From Acidimicrobiaceae bacterium (GTDB lineage: Bacteria > Actinomycetota > Acidimicrobiia > Acidimicrobiales > Aldehydirespiratoraceae), in contig JAERSO010000102.1 of the NCBI GenBank assembly GCA_016845585.1, forward strand, positions 31,876 through 95,875: 64,000 nucleotides of DNA. Reading direction: 5' to 3'. Below, one piece after another: positions 26,502 to 35,160 of this stretch. Under the pieces are notes generated by a model. The model saw only the letters and a list, made by a program, of their open reading frames with translations. It did not search any database and was not told where the DNA came from. The position numbers and the translations under genes are program-made. Every line of letters begins with the position of its first letter. Positions within the stretch are counted from its first letter, which is position 1.

Positions 26502-28169
26502 TCAGCTCGTGGCCTGGTCCTCCACCGGGATCGCCACCCGGGCCGTTCGTTTCGCGAAGTAGAAGATCCGGCGCAGGTTGGCGATGACGTCCGTTTCGAA
26601 CCGGTAGAGCTCGATTCGATTCGCCTCGTCGGCGGTCAGCCGTGCCGCATAGTGCTCGGCGATGACCTGGGCCTTCGCATCCACATCGTCCTTCATCGCG
26701 CCGACCTGGCGAGCATCTTCCTCGTTGGCTTGCACGAGGGCGGCGATGGCCAGATCGAGGGCCTGGCTGACCTGCCCATGGAACTCCTCGATCATGCGAC
26801 GGGTCTCGTCGCTGACCTGGAGGTCGTTGGCCAGCCGATCGAGGCCGAGTGTGACCAGGTTGGTCTCGATGAGGTCACCGATGGCCTCGAGGTTGTTCGT
26901 GGCCTCCATGAGGCGCATGAGCTGTTGCGTGGAGCCTGCACTCAGCGACCGTTGTCCGACCCGGCCCAGGTACAGGATGATCTGTCCATGGAGGTCGTCG
27001 ACCTCGTCATCGAGATCCCTCACCGCCTTCAGGGCCTCGGCAGGGCCATCGAGGATCGCCGGCAAGACGTCCCGGAGCATGACGCCGACCCGGTTGGTCA
27101 TGCGCAGCAGTTCGAGCCTGGCCCGTTCGAGCGCGATCGTCGGCGTCTTCAGGAGCGAATCGTCGAGATACTTGAGCCGGATCGGCTCCGCTTCGGGGTG
27201 GTCCGGCACGAATCGAGTGACGACCTGCTCGAGCTGCCGCACCAGGCCGAGAAAGACGACCGTGTTGACGACGTTGAAGATGGTGTGGGCGTTGGCGATC
27301 TGACGGGCGAGAGGACCACCGATCGACTCGACCACTCCCGCCAGTATCCCCACCAGAGGAATCCAGATGAGGGCACCCATCAGGTTGAAGACCGTGTGAA
27401 CCGCGGCCGCGCGAGCCGCCTCCGGTGGCTTGCCGATCGCCGCGAGCTGGGCCGTGACCGAGGTGCCGACGTTGGCGCCGAGCACCAGCGCGATCCCGGC
27501 CTCCGGGCTGATGAGCCCTTCGCTCGCCAACACGATCACGATGCCCGTCGTCGCTGACGAAGACTGGACGAGCGCGGTGAACACCAGACCGACGAGAACC
27601 GCGAGGAGCGGGTTCTTCATCGCCGCCAGGAGATCGATGAAGGGTTCGTATGACCGAAGCGGCTCCATGGCAGCTCCCATCACCGACATGCCGAAGAAGA
27701 TCAGCCCGAGGCCCATGATCAGGTTGCCCTGTACGGTTCGCCGATCCGTCTTGGCGAAGAAGGCCAGCCCGTAGCCGACGGCCACGATCAGGAGCGCATA
27801 GCGCGCCACGGAGAACGCCACGACCTGGGCGGTGATCGTGGTGCCGACATTGGCTCCGAGAATCACGGGAATCGCCTGGCTGAGGCTCAGCACGCCCGAC
27901 GAGATGAAGCCCACGACGAGAACGGTCGTGACCGACGACGACTGGATGACCGCCGTGACGCCGGCGCCCGAGGCCGCACCCAGGAATCGGTTCCGGGTCA
28001 TGCGTGCGAGGGCAAACCGAATTCGACTACCGGCGGCGACTCGCAGGGCCCCCGTCATTCGATCCATCCCGAACAGGAAGATCGCCAGGCCGCCGAACAA
28101 GCCGGTGACCACGATGAACCAATCGATCGCTTCGCCGGGATCGATCGCCGCATCCACAGCGGCAAGCAT
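26502..28169 (-). CDS. Na+/Pi cotransporter family protein
   Basis: A 555-residue membrane protein. Two inverted Na/Pi repeats are marked by QSSSVTTVLVVGF (near 77) and QSSSATTGIVIVLA (near 200). Each is preceded or followed by hydrophobic helices (GANVGTTITAQ and GANVGTSVTAQ are near-identical halves). The C-terminal 200 residues are a PhoU-like helical domain (LERARLELLRMTNR, DLDDEVDDLHGQI). It imports phosphate with sodium, which suits a marine cell. The CBS-domain gene lies 23 bases upstream on the same strand, so they are probably co-transcribed. Confidence 0.9.
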   Translation of the reverse strand: MLAAVDAAIDPGEAIDWFIVVTGLFGGLAIFLFGMDRMTGALRVAAGSRIRFALARMTRNRFLGAASGAGVTAVIQSSSVTTVLVVGFISSGVLSLSQAIPVILGANVGTTITAQVVAFSVARYALLIVAVGYGLAFFAKTDRRTVQGNLIMGLGLIFFGMSVMGAAMEPLRSYEPFIDLLAAMKNPLLAVLVGLVFTALVQSSSATTGIVIVLASEGLISPEAGIALVLGANVGTSVTAQLAAIGKPPEAARAAAVHTVFNLMGALIWIPLVGILAGVVESIGGPLARQIANAHTIFNVVNTVVFLGLVRQLEQVVTRFVPDHPEAEPIRLKYLDDSLLKTPTIALERARLELLRMTNRVGVMLRDVLPAILDGPAEALKAVRDLDDEVDDLHGQIILYLGRVGQRSLSAGSTQQLMRLMEATNNLEAIGDLIETNLVTLGLDRLANDLQVSDETRRMIEEFHGQVSQALDLAIAALVQANEEDARQVGAMKDDVDAKAQVIAEHYAARLTADEANRIELYRFETDVIANLRRIFYFAKRTARVAIPVEDQATS

Positions 28170-28192
28170 GGCGGGGCCCGTCGCCAGGATGG

Positions 28193-28612
28193 CTACAACA
28201 TCTCCTGCAGCAACCTGATGAGGTCGGTGCTCGTGACGATGCCGGCCAATTCACCCAGGGCGTCGGTGATCAGCACCGAGTGGATCTCGCCTGACGCCAT
28301 GAGGTCGGCGGCGGCGCGAACCGCCTGATCGGACGAGACGCTGACCAGGTCGGTGGTCATCGCATCCTCGAGCGTGAACTGATGATCGAGATAGCTGCGC
28401 AGCATCTGCTCGTCGTGGCCGTCGACGTCGTAGACGAGACGCAAGATGTCCGTGGCCGAGATCATCCCGACGGGCCTCTTCCCGTCGACCACGGGCACAT
28501 GGTGAAAGGGAAGCTCCTTGAACAAGCGGTACACGTCGGACAACGGCTGGCCGAGATGAACCGTGATCGGTTCAGGGGTCATCACATCGAGCATCTTCGG
28601 TCTGTTCTTCAC
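28193..28612 (-). CDS. two-CBS-domain protein
   Basis: About 139 residues from GTG 28612, preceded by GAAGAG at a fair distance. An ATG at 28594 is the alternative. Two CBS repeats: MTPEPITVHLGQPLSDV...HHVPVVDGKRPVGMISATDIL and MTTDLVSVSSDQAVR...HSVLITDALGELAGIVTSTDLI. Stand-alone CBS pairs bind adenine nucleotides and regulate partner proteins. It lies directly upstream of the Na/Pi cotransporter in the same direction, so it may modulate that transporter by energy state. This last step is inference. Confidence 0.83.
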   Translation of the reverse strand: MKNRPKMLDVMTPEPITVHLGQPLSDVYRLFKELPFHHVPVVDGKRPVGMISATDILRLVYDVDGHDEQMLRSYLDHQFTLEDAMTTDLVSVSSDQAVRAAADLMASGEIHSVLITDALGELAGIVTSTDLIRLLQEML

Positions 28613-28711
28613 GGCCGCAACTCTTCTACCACGGCCGATTTCTGTCCAGGGCACAACGTCCCGAGGGGCACGCGCCGGACGCCCCAGGCGGCCACGCGTC
28701 GATGACACGCC

Positions 28712-29010
28712 ATGCGGCTACGCAAGACCGCCACCCGAGAAGCACTCGCCGGTGACGGCGAACGGCTCCTGGTCCAACAGGCCCACCGAGCCACAACCGC
28801 ACCCAAGGACGGCAAACGCCCCCTGCCCCGTCGTCGTCATCCACACCGGCCCGGACACCCTCAAGACCGAACTCGCCCGCACCCCCGGGGTGGAACCCCC
28901 ACCACCACTCCACACCCGACGACTCTGCGAAACCGACTCCGGCACCACCCACCAGACCACCGCCACAAGAAACCCGAACCGGGCTGAGCCCCGGAGCCGG
29001 CACCGGCGCA
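28712..29010 (+). pseudogene. remnant of a DUF222/13E12-type HNH protein
   Basis: The 425 bases between the CBS gene and the convergent oxidoreductase hold no intact gene. On the plus strand one frame begins MRLRKTATREALAGDGERLLVQQAH. After about 28820 the sense seems to pass to a neighbouring frame (CPVVVIHTGPDTL, later LHTRRLCETDSG). These pieces recall the 'VVVHVDADTL ... ETARRLACDAG' core of actinobacterial DUF222-HNH proteins. The match is weak and from memory. The Cys/His HNH end is missing. Confidence 0.35.
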
Positions 29011-29037
29011 AGACAGATTGGGCGACGCCGCCGCCAT

Positions 29038-31074
29038 TCAGAGCGATTGGCAGAGGCGACGCGCTTCGAAGATCGATGCGGCGATGCCGCGGCTGGCCAC
29101 GGCGTCCCCGACTCGGTACAGCGCACAGCCGTCACCGCGCTCGGGTTGCTGCTCGCCGGCGACCAGGGCGTGGATGTCGAGGACACCATCGTTTGCCGAC
29201 GAATCCCGCAGCGTGAGATAGAGGTCATCGTCGGGTATGACGCCGTGCTCGGTCACCACGGAATCGACGAGGCGTTCCGTCTCGAGGCGGGTGAACACGT
29301 TTCGTAGCACCGCGCAGAGTCGGCCCCCGGACCGCTCGACGCGGACCAGGGAGTGGTCGGGGGTCATCCGGACATCGTTCTCGTAGAGCATGCGCAGATA
29401 GGCGGGGCCCGTGGTGGCGGCCAGATCCTGAGCCACGAGACGGTCCGGCGTGACGAGTTCGATCGGCCCGACGTCACGATCCGCCAGGTACTCCACCACG
29501 GATGGGGCGTGTTCGCGCCCGTTGTCGTCATACACCAACACATCGCCACTGATCGCCACGTGACCACCGAGAACGTCCCAGGACGTGTGAACGAGCTCCG
29601 CTCCCCCGTCCAGGAAACTCGTGTCCGGCCATCCGCCGGTCGCCACGATCACGACATCGGGCGCCTCGGCCGCAACCTCGACCGCGTCGACGGGCGAGTT
29701 CAACCGCACATCCACACCGAGATGGCCGAGTTCCTCCCCCAACCATCCCACGATGCCGAGCAACTCGGCCTGACGCTCGCTCGCCCGGGCGGCGAGCACG
29801 ACCTGACCACCGACACGATCCTGCGCCTCGAACAGCACGACGCGATGGCCCCGCTCGGCGAGAACCCGAGCCGACTCGAGCCCGGCGGGGCCCGCCCCGA
29901 TGACCACCACCTTCTTGCCCGGCGCCGCCGAGACCGGCACCAGCTGCGGAATGTGTGTCTCGCGCCCGGTCGCAGGATTCTGGATACACACCGAATCCAG
30001 GCCCTGGTGGAGACGATTGATGCACTCCGAGGCACCGACGCACACGCGGACCCGTTCGGCTTCGCCGCGTTCGAGCTTGGCGACGATGTGCGGATCGGCG
30101 ATGTGGGCCCGGGTCATCCCCGCCAGGTCGATCAATCCGGAGCTGATGGCGTGCCGGGCCGATGCGAGATCGGTGATGCGAGCCGCGTGGAGCACGGGCA
30201 GATCGATCAATCGTTTGATGGAAGCGGCCAGCGGCACATACGGCATCAGCGGGGTGCCCGACGGCGGGATGGCCCTGGACAGGCCCTCCTCGGTCGCCAG
30301 CGACGATCCCGCGACATTGACGAAGTCCAGCAGGCCCGACGCGGCCAACCGCAGCGCGATGTCGGCGCTCTCGGCAGTGCTGAGCCCGCCGATCTGATCC
30401 TCGTCACCGATCATGCGGATTCCGACGAGCAGATCGGTGCCCGTGGCCTCACGAATCGACTGCAGCACCTCGATGGTGAAACGCAGTCTGTTCTCGATCG
30501 AGCCGCCGTACTCGTCGGTTCGACGGTTCGACAAGGGCGTCCAGAACTGGTCGATCAGGTGGCTGGTGGCACACAGTTCGATGCCGTCGAGTCCTCCGGC
30601 CCGCCCCCGAACCGCCGCCGCGCCGAAGTCGTCGACGACGCGACGGATGTCGGACTTCTCCATCTCCTTGGGCCAACCGCGGTGCATCGGCTCGCGGATT
30701 GGTGACGGCGCGATCGTCGGCAACCAGTCACCATCGTTGGAGACATTCCGCCGGCCCATGTGGGTGACCTGGCACATCACGGCGGCACCATGCCGATGGA
30801 TCCGATCGGTCATCTCGGACAGCGGGTCGATGATCGCGTCGGAACCGAAGTACATCTGACCCCACAGCGATGCCGAGTCAGGCGAGACATTGCTCGACCC
30901 GCCGATCATGGTGAGCCCGATGCCGCCCTTGGCCTTCTCCTCGTGGTACGCGATGTAGCGCTCATTGGGGGTGCCGTCGGTGTTGTAGCCGGGCGCATGG
31001 CTGCTCGAGAAGATGCGGTTCCTGAGCGTCAACTGCCCGATGGTGAAGGGCTCGAGAAGCGGATCGGTGCTCAT
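29038..31074 (-). CDS. FMN/Fe-S/FAD oxidoreductase, amine or N-methylproline demethylase-like
   Basis: A 678-residue protein starting at the ATG that overlaps the MttB stop by four bases. The N-terminal old-yellow-enzyme barrel (PFTIGQLTLRNRIFSSSH, LIDQFWTPLSNRRTDEYGGS) is followed by a cluster-binding segment near 345 (CVGASECINR...VCIQNPATG) and a C-terminal FAD/NAD module (KKVVVIGAGPAGLESARVLAERG). This is the layout of trimethylamine dehydrogenase, dienoyl-CoA reductase and N-methylproline demethylase. The classical CxxCxxC is CVGASEC, with Ala at the second Cys, which I recall from betaine demethylases but cannot verify. It probably oxidises an N-methyl group downstream of the sulfatase and MttB enzymes. 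Confidence 0.8.
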   Translation of the reverse strand: MSTDPLLEPFTIGQLTLRNRIFSSSHAPGYNTDGTPNERYIAYHEEKAKGGIGLTMIGGSSNVSPDSASLWGQMYFGSDAIIDPLSEMTDRIHRHGAAVMCQVTHMGRRNVSNDGDWLPTIAPSPIREPMHRGWPKEMEKSDIRRVVDDFGAAAVRGRAGGLDGIELCATSHLIDQFWTPLSNRRTDEYGGSIENRLRFTIEVLQSIREATGTDLLVGIRMIGDEDQIGGLSTAESADIALRLAASGLLDFVNVAGSSLATEEGLSRAIPPSGTPLMPYVPLAASIKRLIDLPVLHAARITDLASARHAISSGLIDLAGMTRAHIADPHIVAKLERGEAERVRVCVGASECINRLHQGLDSVCIQNPATGRETHIPQLVPVSAAPGKKVVVIGAGPAGLESARVLAERGHRVVLFEAQDRVGGQVVLAARASERQAELLGIVGWLGEELGHLGVDVRLNSPVDAVEVAAEAPDVVIVATGGWPDTSFLDGGAELVHTSWDVLGGHVAISGDVLVYDDNGREHAPSVVEYLADRDVGPIELVTPDRLVAQDLAATTGPAYLRMLYENDVRMTPDHSLVRVERSGGRLCAVLRNVFTRLETERLVDSVVTEHGVIPDDDLYLTLRDSSANDGVLDIHALVAGEQQPERGDGCALYRVGDAVASRGIAASIFEARRLCQSL

Positions 31075-32582
31075 CTCTGAACGTCCTTGGGGATCTCGGT
31101 CATGCGGCGGGAAACATAGTCGAGCAGCTCCTCCTCGACCGCAGTGTCGATCGGTGGTTTCTCGTACTCGCCCAGGAGCGCGTCGACACGTTCGAATCCG
31201 ATCCGCTCGGTGTCCTTCGAACCCGCCTCCTCCCACTGTTCAAAGCTGGTCTGATCCATCACCTCGGGCATGTGGAAGGCCATCGTGTAGTTGGCGACCG
31301 TGTGGGCGGCCCCGAGATAGTGACCCTGGGGCCCGACCTCGCGAACCGCAGCCATGGCATCGGCGAAGTCGTCGAGCCTGGGCCCCTGTGCATAACGGAT
31401 CCATCCTGCTGCGATGTCACTGTCGGTCACGTACTTGGCCAGGTTGGCCGTCAACCCGTGTTCCATCCATCCGCCGCAGTGCGTGATCAGGTTGATCCCG
31501 CCCAGAATCGACGCATGCATGTTCATGTTGGCTTCGTACCCGGCCTGGGCGTCGAGCTTCTTCGAACCGGTGTGCATCCCCACGCTGCGGACCGGGAGCC
31601 CATAGAAGCGGGCGAGCTGCCCCGCCATGAGCAACATGTGAGCGAGGTCGGGCGTACCGGTCATCGGCGAACCCGTGCGCATGTCGACGATCATCAGGAA
31701 CATGCCGTAGATCGTCGGTGAGCCAGGGTTGATCGCCTGTGTGAACGCGCAACCGGCGAGAGCCTCCGCGTTGAGTTGGGCGATGCCCCCGACCGTGCTG
31801 GCCGGCGTGTTCGCTCCCGCGAGCGCAAACGGCGAGTAGTAGACGGGTTGCCCCGCCCGGGCGTAGACCATCGCCGCACCGAGCATCGACTCGTCCCACA
31901 CGAGCGGCGAGTTGCCGTTCATGAAGCCGGTGATGACCGCGTTGTTCGCGACCGACTCCGAACCATGCACGATCCTCGCCATCGCAAGCGTGTCCTCGGC
32001 CTGCTCGGCGCCCTGGCAGGAGCCGATGCTTATCTTGTCGGTGAACCGCATCGAATCGGCGTAGTACGCCAGGTGACGATGCGGGATGTCGACGTCTGTC
32101 GCCTCGCAGTGGAAGCCACCGGCGATGTTGATCGTCGCGAGTTGGTGGCTGAGCTTGATGCAGGTGATGTTGTCGCCACGGGTGGCATAGCGCCTCGACC
32201 CGTCGCGGTCGAGGAAGAACGGGGCTCCCGAGACGGGCGACATGGCCAGGTTCCGCCCGCCGATCTCGACCGACTGCGCCGAATTCCGGGCGTGCAGGGT
32301 GAACTGTGAGGGCGCACGGGATATCAGGTCCATCAGCAACTCGCGGCCGATCCGCACACGACTGTCGTCGACCTCGGCTCCCGCTTCGCGCCACACGTCG
32401 AGAGCGGGGCCGTAGCGGAACTCGATGCCGACCTCCTCCAGGATTCGCATGGAGCCGTCGTGAACCATCTCGACGGTCTCTCGAGGGAGCAACTCGTAGA
32501 GGGGGATCTTCCGCTCCAGCGAGATCGGCACCGTCGCGGAATCAGCAGAGCGGTCTCGGCGCCGCCGCACCCGCGAACTCAT
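31071..32582 (-). CDS. MttB-family trimethylamine/betaine methyltransferase (non-pyrrolysine)
   Basis: A 503-residue protein of the trimethylamine methyltransferase family. Conserved parts are MRILEEVGIEF, the barrel core (NIAGGFHCEATDV, ADSMRFTDK, NPGSPTIYG) and KKLDAQAGYEANM. The whole frame is open without an internal UAG, so it is of the pyrrolysine-free group that includes glycine-betaine methyltransferase MtgB. Such enzymes pass a methyl from a quaternary amine to a corrinoid protein. No corrinoid protein gene is seen in the window, so the acceptor is unknown. It is coupled to the choline-sulfatase upstream (1-4 base overlap) and the flavoprotein downstream, which points to stepwise demethylation of choline- or betaine-like products. 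Confidence 0.87.
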   Translation of the reverse strand: MSSRVRRRRDRSADSATVPISLERKIPLYELLPRETVEMVHDGSMRILEEVGIEFRYGPALDVWREAGAEVDDSRVRIGRELLMDLISRAPSQFTLHARNSAQSVEIGGRNLAMSPVSGAPFFLDRDGSRRYATRGDNITCIKLSHQLATINIAGGFHCEATDVDIPHRHLAYYADSMRFTDKISIGSCQGAEQAEDTLAMARIVHGSESVANNAVITGFMNGNSPLVWDESMLGAAMVYARAGQPVYYSPFALAGANTPASTVGGIAQLNAEALAGCAFTQAINPGSPTIYGMFLMIVDMRTGSPMTGTPDLAHMLLMAGQLARFYGLPVRSVGMHTGSKKLDAQAGYEANMNMHASILGGINLITHCGGWMEHGLTANLAKYVTDSDIAAGWIRYAQGPRLDDFADAMAAVREVGPQGHYLGAAHTVANYTMAFHMPEVMDQTSFEQWEEAGSKDTERIGFERVDALLGEYEKPPIDTAVEEELLDYVSRRMTEIPKDVQR

Positions 32583-34114
32583 CAGTCTTCCTTCTCACGC
32601 AGGCTGAATCCGTAGGCCCAGTCGTTGTAGGTCTCATCGTCGCGGAGCACACGTCCACCGGCTTGGTCCGGCGGCACATGGCTCCAGTCGGGTGATCCCG
32701 TCGCCGCGGCGACGGATCGGAGAAACCTTCGCCGGCGCTGGCTGGCCGCGACCTGCTCATGGAGGGCTTCGATGTCCCATCGGCGCACCGCCGCGGCGCG
32801 GAGATCGGCGACTGACGCTGCGTACTCCGGTGAGTCGGCGACGTTTCGCATCTCGAACGGATCCTCGTCGAGATCGAACAACTGTTCGGGGTCACAGCCG
32901 CTGGTGATGAACTTCAGCGACCCGCGCTTGACCATGAGGATCGGTGCGGTCGCTCCTTCGGCCAGGTTCTCCCCGTACACCGTGTCGTCCAGGGACGGAT
33001 CCTCGCCGGTCTCCAGGAGCGGAACGAGATTGCGGCCATCGAGTGGGTCGGCTGCCTCCGCCAGGTGGGCATCGCCTGCGAGACCACAGAACGTCGGAAC
33101 CAGATCCACGAGTGAAACATTGTCGGACACTCGTTTCGGGTCGAACCGTTCCGGCCACGACACCATGAGCGGAATCCGCGAAGCCCCCTCGAAGAACGTC
33201 TTCTTGTACCAGAGGCCGCGCTCTCCCATCATGTCGCCGTGGTCGGTGGTGAAGACGATCACGGTGTTCTCCGCCAGGCCCGTCTCACGAAGCGTCGCCA
33301 GCAGATCACCGACGAGATCGTCGATGTAGGAGATCGAGCCGTAGTACCCATGACGAGCCCGTCGAATCTGCGCCTCGCTCGGCGCGAAGTCCGAAAGGCC
33401 GTACTGCGTACGGAGCCGGAGGCTGTACGGGTCGCATTCGGCCTCATCGATTCTCCCCACGATAGGAAGGTCGATCGCGTCGGCGTCGTAGAGGTCCCAG
33501 TGTTCAGGACGGCATTGGTAGGGGTCGTGCGGATGGGTGAACGAGGCCGTGACCAGCCATGGCCGGTCATCGTCGATCGAGCCCCGGGCGAGGTCGTAGA
33601 GCTTCCTCTTCGACCGGTGGGCCACTTCGTCGTCATAGTCCATCTGCACGGTCCGGAGCAGTGGCCCGGCGAGTTCGAACGATCGGGCATCATTGCTGTG
33701 CTCTTCGCGGACCTGGGTCCAGTCACCGGTCCAGCCGAAGCTCGACGGGTAGATGTCCGTCGTCAGCCGCTCATCGAAGCCGTGCAGCTGGTCGGCGCCG
33801 ACGAAGTGCATCTTGCCGACCAGGGCCGTGTGATATCCGGCGGCACGTAGATAGTGAGCGAAGGTCGGCGTCGAGCTGACGAACTCGGCACCATTGTCGA
33901 ACGCGCCGATCTCCGAAGCCAACCGGCCCGAGAGCATGGAGAATCGCGACGGCGCACACAATGCGAAGTTCGTGTAGGCCGCATCGAAGATCACCGATCT
34001 CCCGGCCAGCGCATCGAGATGGGGCGTTTTGGCCACATGGTTCCCGTAGGCGGGCAGGAATGACGCGGCAAGCTGATCGACCTGGATCAGCAAGATGTTC
34101 GGCGAGCGGGTCAT
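32582..34114 (-). CDS. betC: arylsulfatase-type choline-sulfatase
   Basis: About 510 residues from the ATG before TRSPNILLIQVDQL. CAPSRFSMLSGR (Cys53) is the sulfatase signature whose Cys becomes formylglycine. Metal ligands are in LIQVDQ, in TTDHGD and in the following Lys motif (MMGERGLWYKKTFFEG). HPHDPY and FEGASRIPLMV match BetC, as does the C-terminal tail with WSHVPPDQAG. No signal peptide is seen, so it acts in the cytosol on imported substrate, releasing sulfate and choline. It heads a three-gene overlapping operon with MttB and the FMN/Fe-S enzyme. Another alkyl or aryl sulfate ester substrate is possible. The formylglycine-generating enzyme is not in the window. Confidence 0.8.
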   Translation of the reverse strand: MTRSPNILLIQVDQLAASFLPAYGNHVAKTPHLDALAGRSVIFDAAYTNFALCAPSRFSMLSGRLASEIGAFDNGAEFVSSTPTFAHYLRAAGYHTALVGKMHFVGADQLHGFDERLTTDIYPSSFGWTGDWTQVREEHSNDARSFELAGPLLRTVQMDYDDEVAHRSKRKLYDLARGSIDDDRPWLVTASFTHPHDPYQCRPEHWDLYDADAIDLPIVGRIDEAECDPYSLRLRTQYGLSDFAPSEAQIRRARHGYYGSISYIDDLVGDLLATLRETGLAENTVIVFTTDHGDMMGERGLWYKKTFFEGASRIPLMVSWPERFDPKRVSDNVSLVDLVPTFCGLAGDAHLAEAADPLDGRNLVPLLETGEDPSLDDTVYGENLAEGATAPILMVKRGSLKFITSGCDPEQLFDLDEDPFEMRNVADSPEYAASVADLRAAAVRRWDIEALHEQVAASQRRRRFLRSVAAATGSPDWSHVPPDQAGGRVLRDDETYNDWAYGFSLREKED

Positions 34115-34132
34115 GTGAGAGAGTAGATCACC

Positions 34133-34471
34133 ATGTTCGAGATCCGGAACTACCACTTCGACCCAGAACTGTTCGATCAGTACAAGGCCTGGGCCACCAC
34201 CAGCGCCCTGCCCTACATCCGATCCCAGGTCGACCTCGTCGGTTTCTGGACGTCGCTCGACGAACCGGCACAGGTCGGTGGTGAGCCACTCGATGATCTC
34301 GGCTCGGCCAACGTCACGTGGATCATTCGATGGCCCGATCAGCCCACACGCGAAGCCGAGTTCAAACGAGTCTTCACCTCACCCGAGTGGGCCGAGATCT
34401 TCAAGGACGTACCCGGTGGCGCCCGCAGCTATCGACGAGCGGAAGCGAAGTTCGCCGAACAGTTGGCCTAG
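34133..34471 (+). CDS. NIPSNAP-family small protein
   Basis: A 112-residue single-domain protein of the dimeric alpha/beta-barrel superfamily. MFEIRNYHFDP at the N-terminus is the NIPSNAP strand, followed by VGFWTS and NVTWIIRWPD and the final helix (FTSPEWAEIFKDV). Members are often next to oxygenases or hydrolases, and their function is unclear. It diverges from the choline-sulfatase with only 18 bases between starts, so the two control regions overlap the other gene's 5' end. Confidence 0.75.
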   Translation: MFEIRNYHFDPELFDQYKAWATTSALPYIRSQVDLVGFWTSLDEPAQVGGEPLDDLGSANVTWIIRWPDQPTREAEFKRVFTSPEWAEIFKDVPGGARSYRRAEAKFAEQLA

Positions 34472-34505
34472 CCGACGCACCCGTCGTGCCGGCGACGTCA
34501 ACTGA

Positions 34506-34525
34506 CCTGTCGTTCTGCCGACAGG
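34506..34525. repeat. inverted repeat after NIPSNAP gene
   Basis: CCTGTCG, six-base loop, CGACAGG: a perfect 7-base stem that ends three bases before ATG 34529. It may be a weak terminator for the NIPSNAP gene or may sequester the ribosome site of the next one. Confidence 0.4.
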
Positions 34526-34528
34526 CTC

Positions 34529-35160
34529 ATGATGACATGGACGCGCTCCGCCGTTGTGATGACCCTGTGGGTCGGCGGCTCGTCCTTCGCGCCCGCTTCT
34601 GCGCAGGGAACGGATCCCAGCGGGGCAGCCGACCACCTCGACCTCTTTGACCAGGCACTCGCCGCACTCGCGGACGAGATCAGCCATATCGTCGCCCTTG
34701 ACCGCGTGGAAGGACCGCTGCCTCCCGAGTTCGCTGAGCTCCCCGATCTCGACAGTCTCGGCACCTTCTCGGCGGGAGAGCCCCAGATGCAACTCGAGCT
34801 CATCGACAATGAGGACGGCCCCGGAGCGCTCGCAGAACTCCATCACAACGACCTGGCGGTCAGCCACGCAGCGGAGGACACTCTCTGCACCAATTGTCTC
34901 CCGCTGGGATCCCGTCGATCCCACGGCCTATGTCATCGCCTACAACGATCTCCTCGCCGCATGGTGGCGTGCCGGAGTGGCACAGATCGGACTGGACCAC
35001 ACACCGATCCCGGCGTGGGAACCGGCGGGGACCCCGAACCGGACCCCGAGCCGGCGACTGCGCCCCAGAACGAGGCCGTCGCCGAGGATCCCGCCGACCC
35101 TTCCGGACGAGGCGCCGCCGACAGACCACTGGCTCTGGCGATCGGCACGCGCGGAAGCCG
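34529..35160 (+). pseudogene. damaged coding region upstream of GGDEF gene
   Basis: Coding-like text runs here but changes frame. From ATG 34529 a signal-peptide-like start (MTLWVGG...APASAQG) leads into a helical acidic segment (LDLFDQALAALADEISHIV, LPPEFAELPDLDSLG) up to about 34890. Then the next frame continues with DPVDPTAYVIAYNDLLAAWW to about 35035. Then the first frame returns with DPEPDPEPATAPQNEAVAED. Near 35150 the third frame becomes the GAF-GGDEF protein. All stretches have GC-rich third positions. Either one gene for a multidomain protein has three indels in 300 bases, or a secreted-protein gene and the GGDEF gene have both decayed. The function of the N-terminal part is unknown. 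Confidence 0.55.

Noticed and set aside
31071..32582. Pyrrolysine-dependent MttB
   Set aside because: There is no in-frame TAG in the gene, so it belongs to the pyrrolysine-free group. The TAG in PCMT is at a Gln position and is not evidence for pyrrolysine.
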